Shown here: piece after piece, positions 33,709 to 45,446 of the stretch | How positions within the stretch are numbered: the first letter of the stretch is position 1 | Layout: each line of letters begins with the position of its first letter | Assembly (NCBI GenBank): GCA_022605405.1 | Contig: JABYQQ010000018.1 | Location: 248,001-312,000, forward strand | Source of the DNA: Earliella scabrosa | Lineage: Eukaryota > Basidiomycota > Agaricomycetes > Polyporales > Polyporaceae | Reading direction: 5' to 3' | DNA: 64,000 nt | Notes under the pieces: model-generated | What the model was told of the DNA's origin: nothing | The model's database searches: none | The model's input: the letters and a program-made list of their open reading frames with translations, nothing else | Position numbers and translations under genes: made by a program

Positions 33709-36264
33709 ATGCAGCGCCGCGCTGGCAAGGGGTTGGCCCACATCTCCATCCCGCCCACGCCCGCTCTCATGGGCACCCACGACCTCGACAAGGCCCCCTC
33801 CCGCCTCAACCAGAAGAGCCTCGGCGTAACAAACCGCATATGGCTCATCCTCCTCGCCTTCGTCGCCCTCATCTTCTTCACCCGCTCCATCCTCCCCCCA
33901 GAGTCCACTAATCCTCGCCACCGCATCCTCCACAACGACCTCAAGCCCAAGAACTACCTCAACCTCACAGACGAGAACCCCTTTCCCTTCTGCCCCGCTC
34001 TCGGCCCAGGCGACGAGCTGGCGTCCAAGTACGACCCTCTCATCCTCTCCACCACCCGCTTCCATCTCGGCAGCGGCGCGCGCATCCAGCGCGTCATCAG
34101 CAAGGCCCTCGCTGGCCTGCCCGTTACCATCAGTGTCATTGGCGGCTCAGGTGAGCACTTCCTCGCAATGTCTCGCGTTCGGCACGCATTCTTCCCCTCC
34201 ATGTCCGCACCAGCGCGTATGTGGCGCATGTTCGACGCGTCTGCACGGTCCTAGACCCTCCCGCTCGATGTTCTCGCGGCGCCCGGACGTCTCGCACGTT
34301 CCTGGCGGACATCACGTCTTTGAAAATGCAGGACTTAGTGCGCGTTCAGAGGCTGCATGTGGGTGCGTACTTACCGTGTTCGAACGTCGTACCTGGACGT
34401 ATGGCGTTCAGAAGCTTCGTATGTGAACGCCATCCGTCCATTTGCGCTGTTCGTTGCAGTAAGTGCGCTTAACGAGGGTGCATTTCGTCACTCCTGCTTC
34501 AGCGGCCCGATGTACCTCCGTATGCATCGCGCATCGTGCGCATACATCTTGGTTTGCTCGCAAGCGAAGAAGCCAAGGACTGTCGACGTCTTGGAAATGG
34601 AATGCACCGTAGTGCAATCAATTTGTCGGCAATCTGTGAATCGAGTCTCCAAGATCGCATGTGCTCACGAAAGGCCCTCTGAACCGTGAACCACTTCTGT
34701 CTCTTCGCATAGTACAGACGTGTCCACAGATGTCGTTTCAATTGATCTCTTTGTTTCTTAGCGCATATACTCACGACTTCTCGCAGTATCTGCATGTCAT
34801 GGCTCGGGCGACGATCCCCTCTCACCAACCTGCTGGCCAGCACGGTTCTTCAATTGGTGGAATGGAGTCTTCCCCCATCCTGCTACTGAGCTTACCAATG
34901 GCGCGATGCGACGGACAAGCTCCTCGTACTTCTCCTTCTGCAATGCACATCACATCCCCGACATAACGGATCTCGTTATTGTTGAGCTGGACGTCGACGA
35001 TGCAAAGTACGTGCTGTCGTGACGTCACTATCGATTTACAGCACTCACTGTCATCTACATAGCACTGATTCGTCAATGGACGAGTTCGAGCTCCTCATAC
35101 GGTCGATTCTGATCCGGCCAGACTCGCCCGCAGTGATCATATTGGGCCACTTCAGCCCACAGATCGCTCAGACAAGGGGCTTCGCTGGTTCGGATCACTG
35201 GCACAGTCTTGTCGCACACTTCTACGACATTCCCCACGTCAGGTAGGCCCACGGCTGTTGATCAGACTCATCCTCGTCTGACATTGTGCATTAGCATCAA
35301 GCCTGTCCTGTGGCCGAAATACATCGCAGACCCCAATTCAATCAACAAGTACTTTGCCGACCCGATCCTCGCCAACCCCGCCGGACACGAGATCCTCGCC
35401 GACGTGCTCATCTCGTACTTCCAGTCTCAAGTCTGCACCGCATGGGCAGGGCTCCTAGGTCACTCCGCAGAAGCCCTCCCCTCACCGGCAGCACCTGCCT
35501 ATCCCGACGGCCAGGCCAAACAACCCACAGACGCACGAGGCCTGTTCGGCGGCGTCGCGCAGCGCAAAGGTGCAGCAGGCGCCGCCTCGCCCGAGGACGA
35601 GCAGATCAACCGCGCAGCAGCAGGGATCCTCCCCGCCGGTGTCTCGGGAGGCGACACGAGCGGGCGGGGCCCGAACCAGGACCCGCGGTACCGCGTGCCG
35701 TCGGTGCGCATCAACTCGCGGCCGGCGGACCTCGAGGCGTTCCCGTTCGAGGAGGTCGCGCCGTACTGCGTGTCGGCGAACGACCTCGTGAACCCGCTCC
35801 CGCTCTCGATGTTCGCGGGCTCGGGCTGGGCGGCGTACCACCCGCCGCCGGGCTCGGCCGAGCTCTCGTCGCACGCGCACTACTTTTACTCGAGCCTGCC
35901 GACGAGCAGGCTCAGGGTGAACATCCAGGTCGGTGCGGGCGACGTTGCGGTGTATTATGTGCGGGAGCCGGAGGAGGAGGTCGGGCTGGGGAGCGCGGTT
36001 GAGTGTTGGGTGGACGATAATTATCCGGGCGCGGTCACGATTGAGAACGTGGGGCCGGTGGGGGAGCCGACGCCGACGTGAGTGCTACTTTCGTGGTGAC
36101 TGGTGTGTGTGAAAGGATGCTGACTGCTGTGGTTGGGGCACAGGCTGCACATGATTGACCATCGGGTGTCGAGGGGCTCGCATTATGTCGAGTGCCAGCT
36201 GCTGGGCGAGGAGGACGACCGGAACGTGCCGCCGTTCAAGATCATTGGCATCTTTGCGACGTGA
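33709..36264 (+). CDS. Membrane-anchored SGNH/GDSL-hydrolase-like protein
   Basis: Five exons: 33709-34150, 34787-35006, 35063-35242, 35295 to about 36077, and a last exon ending at 36264 (FKIIGIFAT). The N-terminus is cytosolic with one membrane helix (IWLILLAFVALIFFTRSIL), so it is a type II protein of the secretory pathway. The luminal part shows the SGNH blocks in order: ISVIGGSVSACHGSG (block I, Gly in place of the Asp of GDS), TDLVIVELDVDDANT (block III region) and ADPILANPAGHEILADVLI (block V His). A second domain rich in Pro and Gly follows. It could be a polysaccharide O-acetyl esterase or transferase relative. The first intron, 636 nt, is by far the longest seen here. An ATG at 33769 is an alternative start. 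Confidence 0.75.
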
Positions 36265-38408
36265 GCGGCGCAGGTCGGTCATCTGTATGTAGTGGGCGAT
36301 CGAGAATGTGGATACGAGACGGGGCAGGACGAGATGGTGCTCGCCGGACTCGCGTCGTTTTGGATTAGCGATGCATCAAGCTTGCGTTGTGTGTACATAG
36401 CGCAGGGCCCGGGACGTTTAGAGGCGATAATGGACGCAAGTTTCGTGCAGATTCAGACTCTGAGAGGAGACCGCCTCCTTCGATCCCTGCATGTGTATGG
36501 ACTGGCAGATGCCCCATCTCCCATCTCCTGAATCCGGTCAATGTCTCAACTGGGTCCCAGATGACAACTACTCTAGGAGGCTTCGCTGCTCTGGAGCTTC
36601 TTTATACCGCCGGAGTAAATCCCCCCGCTTAACGACGGCTCGAGTATGAGTTGTTCATTCAGGCTGCTTCCTAGTCTTGTTCGCATCCGCTCTGGCGGCT
36701 CGAAGGAAGCAATGTCAGAGTCCTTCCATCCCTTACAGGCTAAGTAAGCTTCTTCAGAACAGGAGCGAGCTCACATCTGTATCCTGAGACGAGGTCATTC
36801 CATATGGGAGAAAGATGAATCACTGCGTTTGTGCCCAACGTAGATAGGACGGTGCGACGTGGGTCGGGATGAGGTCGCCCAACGTAGCACGTGCCGTCGC
36901 GACCTTGCGTAGCCAGGGGTGGGACGACTACTACGTGCGACATGTCGCAGCGTAGCCAAGGGGGTGCGACGTGACGTATCCGGAGGATATGCTGGCCTAT
37001 GTAGCCGTGAGCCTCGAGCAAGGCTGGAGACGCTCCATCACGACAGGTCGAGAGCGCTCAGCAATTCACCAGGCAGTCTGGACTCTGACCCATCCAGGCC
37101 TCTCTAAGCCTCTTCACACTGCACTTGTATCTTAGATAGCTGAACAACCTGGGTCTCGTTCAAATTCGGCTAGGAGTACATCCATGATCTGGCAGCTCTA
37201 CCACTAATAGGCTAGTACCGACGTTCTCGAGACGTCCCAGTGCGTCCCCGCTCCTTCCACGTCTCGACCCCGTCCTCTGCCCCAGGTCCTACTCCAAGTG
37301 CGCCCTGTGGCAGAATCATAGTAGCCACGGAATTTGGGGAGATTACAACAAATGGGACATACTTACAAACCCAAACACAAGTCAAGTTAATCCTGTACTA
37401 GCCAAGTCAGCTCAGACATTCAACAGATGATCAATGGAGCTGTCGCGCAGACACACAGGGGCATACCATTATCAGAGCATCATTTCTCCGTCCTAGTGCT
37501 GCACTGAAATCCTGAAATACAAAGAGCATGAGCCAGATTAGCACGATGTACATACCACACCCTGAGCCTTCGACATGTAACTTGAAGTTGAGAACCGACC
37601 TTCGGACAAGGTCCATTGGGATGCCTTCAGCGTCGAGGTACCGAGGCAACACCATGGCATGGCATGCTTCTTACCATGTAGCTTGAACCCGGAGGGAGCG
37701 GGGTTGTAAGATTCATGGGGGCACAGGGCTAACGATTGCTCGAGCCTGGAGCCTGAGAGAGTTGGGATGTCCGAGCATGAGGACATGGCGAAGAAAGTGC
37801 GCACCGTTCGAGTTTGACAAGTCGTCCGGTATTTGAGTAGAATGCATAGCATCCAGCACCTCCCAGAGCCCTGAGTAAGGGACGAAGCGTACCAAGAGGT
37901 CTCGGAGACATGAGAGCGATGTCGGGCGCGTCCAGCTCGCGCCTCCTCCGGACCGAGGTCATGTCGCGGACCTCGGCGCTACGTCATGTGAACCCACCTC
38001 GCAACCCTCTGCTACATTTGCGACACACCCTCTCCGGACCTCTCCAGACCTCCCCGCGGTTCCGCGTCGCGTAGCTCACTGCTAGACTGTGCACAATAGC
38101 ATAGCGGATGCTACCTAGATTGTGCTACGTCTGATCGCACGTAGCGGGTCCCCGCTACGTCCTCTCTCTAGAACTCGCACGCACCAGGCGACGTACTCCG
38201 CTCACGCAGTGAATCACACACGGGTGGATGACAAAGTGCGTTTTGGTTGCTTCACATAGCATATTGGGCAGTATGTAGGGCGTGCGGCTGGGCGTACGTG
38301 GGACATGGCAGGCATAATACAACGGACAGACCTCCACTTCCTGATCGGGCGCCATTCACCCGAGCGGAAGCATCACAAGCGGCGGCGGCAGACAGCGGAG
38401 AGATGCGA
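36265..38408. other. Gene-poor 2.1 kb region with CTACGT/ACGTAG motifs
   Basis: No supported gene. Two patches, about 36830-37000 and 37960-38160, are rich in CGTAGC/GCTACG and GTGCGAC words, unlike their surroundings. Minus-strand frames at 37431-37962 overlap in several phases with no domain. The sequence may hold remnants of a non-coding repeat. Confidence 0.5.
38139..38160. repeat. Perfect 10-bp inverted repeat with a 2-nt loop
   Basis: ACGTAGCGGG is followed after TC by its exact complement CCCGCTACGT. Similar CTACGT words lie around it. It could form a hairpin or be a dimeric binding site. It lies about 250 nt beyond the 3' end of the L31 gene. Confidence 0.7.
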
Positions 38409-39115
38409 TTACTCTGCGTCTACGACAACAGTCTCGAGACCCTGCAGACGAGATGAGAAGGTGATAGGACCGGAGCCATAGGGCGGACGAACCTTGAAGG
38501 ACTCTACGGGGACGTAAGTCGCATATGTGAAGAGCTTCTCCTTCGCGTTCTCCTCATCATTACGCTTGCCTGTGGGCGAAATCACACCGCACATCAGTTT
38601 CATCCACACAGACACCACCCCCTCCATCTCATAACAGAGAAGACACTTGAGAAGTGATGTACGCACGCTCAAGCTTTACGCGTATCCGGTGAGGAACGGA
38701 CTTGATGCCCTGCGCCCAGAGTGCCTGGTTGAGCTTGGGGTCGAGGCGGACGTCCGAGGTGCCCATCGCCTTCTGGGCGAACTCGACGACGGACTTGACG
38801 GCCCAGGGAGCACGCTTCTTGAAGGAGCGGCCGTGGACGCGCTTGTGGAGGTGGATGGTGTATTCGCGGGTCACGACATCTTGGAGGGCCGAGCGTGTCT
38901 TGCCGCTCTATGTGTGCGGATATGCGAGTTCCAAGCAGAGAGGACGATATGGAACGGATGAGGAGGCGAGGCGAGGCAAGGGCATGGCGGATGAGGACTT
39001 GTGTAGGGGAACGACGGACGACAGACGAAGCGTACCTTTTTGGTGGTCTTGCTTGCGGGGGCCTGGCAGAAGAGTCAGCACAGCGAGCAGCAAGCAAGAG
39101 GCAGCGACGGACCAT
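38409..39115 (-). CDS. RPL31: 60S ribosomal protein L31 (eL31)
   Basis: Component of the large ribosomal subunit near the peptide exit tunnel. Splicing gives [20 protein letters not shown], then [40 protein letters not shown] and VRLERK-like sequence ([20 protein letters not shown]), ending [17 protein letters not shown]. This is the full length expected for eL31. The gene is finely split. The ATG stands alone at the end of exon 1 (39113-39115). Exon 2 is 27 nt (39036-39062). A final 51-nt intron separates ESFK from GLETV. That last intron is in frame and has no stop, so retention would add 17 residues. Multiple early introns are typical of fungal ribosomal protein genes. Confidence 0.93.
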
Positions 39116-39877
39116 GTCTTGAGGATGTCGGAGGCGGTGAGCGTGAGCTTTGGTGATCCACACAACTTGTGAGCAGCGACCCGGGTCCTTTGGTGTTGTT
39201 TGTGCGCGGTGGCGGCGAGAATTAAGGTTCAGTGGCTTGGGGGTGCTAGCTAGTTCTTCGGCGAGCGGCCGGAAGGGGCGGGAGATGCCGCAGGCGAGTG
39301 TGGGTGGTCGTGGGAGACGCTCGGTGATCGGTTATGGATGTGCCTGAATCTGGAAAGGGCCGAAACGGGCAGGCGTTGTTTGGGCGCCTTGGGCGTGTTT
39401 GGCTTGGAGGCCGACAATGGGCATCCCTTTCACGCTCACGCACGTCTGATCCCTGCTCGAATATCCTTTGTGCTCTCTACGGCTCTAATTGTCTGTCGGC
39501 CCCTCGCTCGCAAACGCGCAACAATGCGCCGCTATGGTTGTCCATCCGAGCGTGCTCTCGGCAGGCGAGACTCCCGAGAATACGCTCTGCAATCAGGAAC
39601 GGCTAGGGCGAGAGAAGGTGAGTCCGCATGCGCGAGCGAGTGTGAACGCATCTTTTGGGCTGTTTGTTTGTGGTCACACGTCCGACAAAGAACGGCCAAT
39701 TGATCGTTTGGGAACTCTCCATGGCACCGTACCCGACGCATATAAAGACCTCCTTCGCCTCTTCCATCGTCCATAGCAACTCCCAGAGTTAGCATTCCCT
39801 CCCCGCCTTCTCCCGCCGCACTCTCGCCTTTGTCCTCGCGAACCCGCCCTTCCTCCTCACACCTCACAATCGTCACC
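39116..39877. other. Divergent promoter region of L31 and the CFEM gene
   Basis: About 760 nt between two divergent start codons. A TATA box for the CFEM gene lies at 39741-39747. A pyrimidine-rich stretch follows it. No gene is seen. Confidence 0.55.
39741..39747 (+). promoter_or_regulatory. TATA box of the CFEM gene
   Basis: TATAAAG about 135 nt upstream of the ATG at 39878, followed by a CT-rich leader. Confidence 0.55.
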
Positions 39878-40434
39878 ATGCGTTTCTTCGCCGTCCTCGC
39901 TCTCACCGCCGTCGCGTCTGCCGCGCACCTCAGCAAGAGACAGGCAGCCTTCCCCTGTACGTTCGGACATGCACATCTCACCCAATGTCATTGTATTGAC
40001 ATGGAACGTCTGTCTCTTCGTAGCCTGCGCCAACGACTGTCTCATCAACGCGGACTTCGGGGACTGCGACCCCCTCGACGACAGCTGCTTGTGCCACAAC
40101 CAAGCCTTCGTCAGCTCCGTCACCGTCTGCATCCAGCGGGCATGCTCTGGTGACGAACTCGCCTCCGCCGAGAGCGCTGCACAACAGCTTTGCGAGGCAG
40201 TAGTACGTCGCTCTTTCGTCCCTGCAGTCCAACGTACTCATCTATCTGTCATCCTTCTAGGGCGTCACCCTCACCGCGACCCCCACTGGGACCGGTGCCC
40301 CCGTCAGCTCGAACACCGAAACCGCCCCAGCTCCCTCAGAGACAGGAGCTGGGGGCGACAACGGCGCTGTGTCGCACGGTGTCAGCGCCCTCGCCGCGCT
40401 CGCCGCCGTCGGCGCCGCTGCCCTCGTCCTCTAG
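39878..40434 (+). CDS. CFEM-domain, GPI-anchored cell-surface protein
   Basis: Three exons. A signal peptide (MRFFAVLALTAVASAAH) is followed by a CFEM domain with eight cysteines in the correct order: CANDC, GDC, DDSCLC, TVC, RAC and QQLC. The Asp-rich loop CDPLDDSCLC carries the aspartate that in known CFEM proteins binds haem iron. A Thr/Ser/Pro stalk follows. The C-terminus is a hydrophobic Ala/Val/Leu tail (SALAALAAVGAAALVL), as expected for GPI attachment. Such small proteins sit in the fungal wall or membrane and take part in haem capture, adhesion or host interaction. Stop at 40434. Splice junctions: FPS|CANDC and EAV|GVTLT. Confidence 0.9.
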
Positions 40435-43159
40435 ACGGCCGCTTCCGGCCCTCCCTGTCTTCACCCTCGTCCGCATGCGGAACGCGGGATAGAGGAATCC
40501 GCACACCACGCCCGCTCGGTGCTAGCGTCGGGCCCGCCCACACGTTCCTTGACGAGAACTCTGGCTCGCGCTAAACTTATACTGCACTAACGTATATCGT
40601 CTCGCATCCTACATACTGACCCGCATCTATACCGCCCTTGTTTGCTGGCTCGGTCGCATTCTTGGTTTCGCTTTCGGTCCGTATGTATCATTGGTCTGGC
40701 TTGTTGTGTAGCATTCTTCGCCTTCGTTCGCAATATCATACCATCTCCCAGCGAAGTCTCGTCTGCGCGTATCCTCGCTGCACTCGCACCCTCGTCACCA
40801 AGGAACAAGTAATGCCGCCTACTGCCGCCAGGTGAGCGGGACGCCTGAGATACGAAACGTCTGTTTGAATGTCACCGGAGCTAATCTACATAGATCTGAC
40901 TTGACTACGCTCGACATACCGTAACGGTACTTCCCCCGTGGCGGGAAGTATGGTAGGGGTGATGAGGGGTGATGATGAGACCAAAACCTGCGAGTCCTCG
41001 AGCTCCCATCCCTAGACCCTTCAAGAATGCCTGCTCCCAAGGTGGCAGCTGGTATGAAGAGTGACACGAATGCGACCATTTGAAGCGAAGCCCCCAGGAT
41101 GGACATCATGACGCAAGGTCACCGTTGGATCGTTCGGTCTTGCAGAGGAACTGTTGGAACTATCGAGGGGGTGCCTTGGCCCACCATCCAATCTTCAGCG
41201 TCCTCGACTTCTGCTTCTCGTGTTGCGAACAGCTTCCCAGCCTACAGACCTAGGTGGTAGTAGCCTGGGTATAGGTGGGTACTATCAGAGGCTTGCCGTG
41301 GATCGAGGAAAGGAGAGTTGGCACTGGGCGGCGACCCCAGGAGCGGTGAATGGACTCGAGCTTCTCGGTCTGATAGACTGATGCGGGAAGTCCACACTGT
41401 GGGTCGAGTTCGAGCGCGAAGGATGTCTCCCCGAACGACTGCGCCCGTGCAAGTTCATGATCATTGATGAAAACACGTCGGTGATGTCGTGGGGTTCAGC
41501 GCGAGAGGCTGTTCAAAGTTGAAAGCGCAAGGGTTGCAGTGCCACTAACCTTATCCCGCCACTCTGATAGGGACATCGTCGAACTTCCAATGATATTGAC
41601 CGTGCCCATGGGCGCTCAACTTGGAGGTGGGAAGCTCGGGGAGCGCGCTGGGCGATGGGAACAAGGAAGCAAGAAGCGTCGAGGCTGCGCGTGGTCCTAG
41701 CAAGGTTACGCCGCCCGGCGGAGAGACCTAACGGCTCACCCAGTCGGAGGTTAAGACGGATGCCCAAAGGGCAAGTTTGAACACCAACGCATACAAACCC
41801 GGCATCAGGACGACAGTCGTCCAGGCTCAAGGACGACCACGGTGAATGGTAGGTGTATGTGTCTTCAGTTGACGCGATGTCCGGTGGTTGTAACTTGTCA
41901 TTCCCGAGCGAGATGTGGATGGGAACGAATGTTGGTCATGTCCCGCTAGCTCTGGGGCCCTGCATCGCTGCCGTCAGAACGTGGACACGGGCCTGAGAAC
42001 CACGCAGATTTCCCGAAGTCCGCGCCCGCTCAGGTCAACACTTCTCTTCCTGCATCTGCGCTCTATTTCAGGGCGAGCGGCCTGAGGAACGAGTGTGTCG
42101 TACACCACGTTTGATAGTGGGGAAGCACCAGGGACCCGGGGACCTTGATCAGCCCGAGGGCGAGTGGCGGCGAGTGGGAGGCATCCACATGAATGAGCGG
42201 TAGGAAGGTGGCTGGACGGGACAGTTTCACAGGCTTCACATGCACACTTACGCCCCCCTTCATGTCTAAGAAGCGCGCACCTGCCACATAGAGAGTAGAC
42301 ATCTGTCTATGCATCTGCCTAGTCTGGTGCGGCGTGCCACATACCTGTGGTAAGTTTTAAGTTCTGACAGCTCGGAGTCGCCGGGTGTAGACACTCACTA
42401 GCCTCCTTTCTCCATCTTCCTCCACACTGTGCCGCGATGGAACGATACGTCTCATCTGTCTGGCTTCGCGATAGGGTCGTCGAGCCACGTTGCAGTGATA
42501 AATGACAAGGTCGGGAGGATATAGCAGACACAACCTCGGCACGAATCTGATATTGCACTGCAAGTGGCCTCTCCGACCGGACGTTAAGTTAGTGTGGTTC
42601 ATCTTTTCGATGCACTTGAACGTATGTTCGTCAACTCCGCAGGCGAATTGTACTGGCTAGACGAGGATGAAGTATGACATACTGCGCAGATGGATGGGTG
42701 CTCCGCTCCCGGTTGGAGGGCACGTCTTGCGGCTGGCGGATGGCATGCGGTTCGAGAGTCTGCAGGGCAGATGCGTCATGCCACATGGCGCAACCTTAAT
42801 ATCCGACTTGACGTCGAGCTTGGGGTTGAGGGTTGAGGTGCTGAGACTCATCGAACCTAGAACGATGTGAGCGTGAAGGGGCAGTGAAACAAGTATGATC
42901 ACAACTATAGAAGACATCAGACATAGATACAGAAGCGCTACATGCCTGTAGCAGGTACAGCACGCCATGGCGCGAAAGTCCGTCCGTGAGAGTCGTTGAA
43001 TCCGTAGCAGTCGTAAAGCAGAATGGCAAGCTGGGACGTCAAGCGCCGGGGATGGTCAACAGAGTGCGTCAAGACTGAACGAGAGAGGTATTACCAGATA
43101 TCTTCCCCAGCCCAGACCTCCTCCCATCTACCTGTCGCTCATACTCCATCCCGAACACA
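40435..43159. other. 2.7 kb region without a supported gene
   Basis: The start is the 3' flank of the CFEM gene. Frames at 40819-41109, 41513-41830 and 42657-42968 (all minus) are open but lack domains, splice-consistent neighbours or codon patterns that would support them. The first has a hydrophobic start (SLQMVAFVSLFIPAATLGAG) and could be a small membrane peptide. Confidence 0.45.
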
Positions 43160-44725
43160 TCAGTGCGCAGGAGGCGTCCCGGGCTGCTTCGGCTTGCTCG
43201 GTCCATCAAAGTCGGCGAACGGATCCTCGAACTTCGTCACTTCGGAATCGTCATCCCTCATCTCCCTGTCCTTTGTCGCGCCCACGCCCACGCCATAGCC
43301 CATGTCTGTCGGAGGTGGCCCAGGCGGTGGCGCGAAGTTGGCCTGAAGAGGCTGTGGGCCGGCGTTGTACGGGGGATATGGCGCATACTGTGGCGCGTAG
43401 CCTGGTCCGGCGTCGTATGGGCGATTGTAGTGATCGGGATACACGGGAGCAACGGTGACGGGCGTGCGGGAGAGGTTGGCGGGCGACGTCGGGTCGCGGA
43501 CTTGATGGTAGTAGGCGAAGGAGACCATCGTGAAGAAGATCGAGAAGACTGGCGCGTAGGAGGATAGGTGAGAAGGTGAGTGGTGAGGATCACCGTGGTA
43601 GTGCATGATATACTCACTGATTTCAAAGATGAGGAACAGGATCTCGTTGAGCGAGTCGCGGTTCCAAGCGCGATCGCAGACTGGAGACATGGTGATCAGT
43701 CTGGCAAGTACCAAGGTACGAGAACTGAACGTACATATCCTGGCCTCTTCGGGGCTGAGGTTATCCCTGACCCGAGGGCCCCAGATACCGAATCTCTGCA
43801 TAGAAACATATAGTGGGGCATATGGTGATCACTTTAAAATACGCACAAACTCGACACCTTCTCCTTGTGCGACGGCTTCGCATTCTCTCAACAGGCCGTC
43901 CTGTAGGGATTGCTGAGATCAAGTACGGGATGTGGGCGTAGGGGAGCATACCTTGTGAACGAAGTGGATGATAACGCGCATGAACGCAGCACCAACAACT
44001 ACAACAGATATCACCGTGGACAGCCATGCGTATATGCGAATGAGAGGCAGTCGTTGCTGTGAACGTACAGTGAGTGAGCAAACCCTGCAAAGCAAATCAC
44101 CAATCACGTACCATGGTAGCAGCGATCACTCCAAATACTGCGCAGACACATGCGAAGGTGTATACGCTCCCAAACACGATGTCGAAGATTGCGAACTTGG
44201 GCTGGCCATCTGCATGACGTCAACCATTGTTACACCCACGACACGAAGCGCAAAGTGTAAGACTCACGTTCTCTATCGTCATTGATATCTTGGAAGGAAG
44301 GGATCTGCGCACGATACGAGGTTAGACCATGGGCCGAGGGCATGACGCGATGTCCACGCGTGGAAGGAACAGAGTGGCGCACTTACAGCCCTGTACAGCG
44401 AGCGATTGCATGCGTTGAGCGCACCGCTGACGCGTCGCGTAGGAACTACAGAGGACTCACCAGATGAGAGCCCATATTGCCACAACGCATCCCACTACAC
44501 TCCCGTCAATCTTCTGCCATTTGCGCTACTCGGCTTGAAGGCCCAAGCTATACACTCACAGACTATAACAACGGGTCGTAGACTGTTTCTGTAGACCCTG
44601 GTGACGATCCTGTACGTCGGCGGGTTGTCTGAAGCTGGGGATGGCATCGTTGGCTTCATGCAACGACCTTGACTGCCGTGAAGAGCCAGTAGCTTACCTC
44701 GTAACGGTGGTGGTCGCAAGCTCAT
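43160..44725 (-). CDS. Predicted four-helix membrane protein of unknown function
   Basis: I do not recognise the family. Splicing by eye gives MSLRPPPLRASDNPPTYRIV, a first helix (VVIVGCVVAIWALIW), IPSFQDINDDRE, a second helix (FAIFDIVFGSVYTFACVCAV), QRLPLIRIYAWLSTVISVVV as the third, a loop with FGIWGPRVRDNLSPEEAR and CDRAWNRDSLNEILFLIFEI, and a fourth helix (FSIFFTMVSFAYYHQV). The C-terminal tail is Pro/Tyr/Gly-rich (YAPQYAPYPPYNAGPQPLQ) and then acidic, ending KPKQPGTPPAH at 43160. At least seven small exons are needed. The layout resembles tetraspan proteins of the plasma membrane or eisosome, but no diagnostic motif is seen. Exon ends are approximate. Confidence 0.7.
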
Positions 44726-45235
44726 GGTGGTGAAGGGTGAGGCGAGGTGGAGGTCACGGTTGGAAGGAAAACAAGTTATGAGACAAGACGTGAGGCGCAG
44801 GCGGTGAGAGTAGAGTGCTGCGTGCTGCGCTGTGCGCACAAGGCGGTTCAGTCGCTCAGGCCCGACGTCACCGAGCTCTTTGTGTGGCAGTGCCAGGCTG
44901 CGTGCTATTCTCGCTCAGCGAGCTCGCCGATGGGCATTGTCTGACTTGGTTTTGTAGTCTACGCAGATGCAGAATTCGGTGCAGAGGACGACTACTCGAA
45001 GTGTCGTGAACCTCTTCGAAATCACTCGGGCGTGTTTAGTTACTTTAGTACCCATGTTTGAAACGCAATGCGCATTCGCATCGTCGTTGCACGAAGAGCA
45101 AGTCCCACCCAACCTTGAACAGCCTTGAACTTGTAGCTTGAACGTTGAACACTGGTGCTCACTAGGTCACGGTTAGAAATTCCTGCCGCATGTTCGTCAA
45201 AACGTGCAGCAGGTCGGTACGACTCAGGAAAAACA

Positions 45236-45307
45236 TGGACATTTAGGGAGTCGAACCCTAGACCTCACGCATGCGAAGCGTGCGCGCTACCACTGCGCCA
45301 AATGCCC
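45236..45307 (-). tRNA. tRNA-Ala (anticodon CGC), second copy
   Basis: 72 nt. Acceptor GGGCATT/AATGTCC, D-arm GCGC-AGTGGTA-GCGC, anticodon loop TTCGCAT, T-arm TAGGG-TTCGACT-CCCTA, discriminator A, no intron. It differs from the 31068 copy mainly in the D and T stems. Confidence 0.93.
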
Positions 45308-45446
45308 ACGTAACTACTGCAGCTCTGTAATGGATATCATTGTCACCAGCGTGGACTTCATCCCTCACCATCCGCCGTATGCCAAAGTCTGCCAAAGTAT
45401 ACCATCTTTGCCTGCCTTCGACACAGCACTCTCCTCGTCTTGCTGA

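Noticed and set aside
33394..34065. 223-codon minus-strand frame
   Set aside because: It is antisense to exon 1 of the SGNH-like gene. Its Glu/Gly/Val-rich composition is the expected shadow.
40819..41109. 96-codon minus-strand frame with a hydrophobic start
   Set aside because: Only composition supports it. No homology, splice context or clear promoter was seen.
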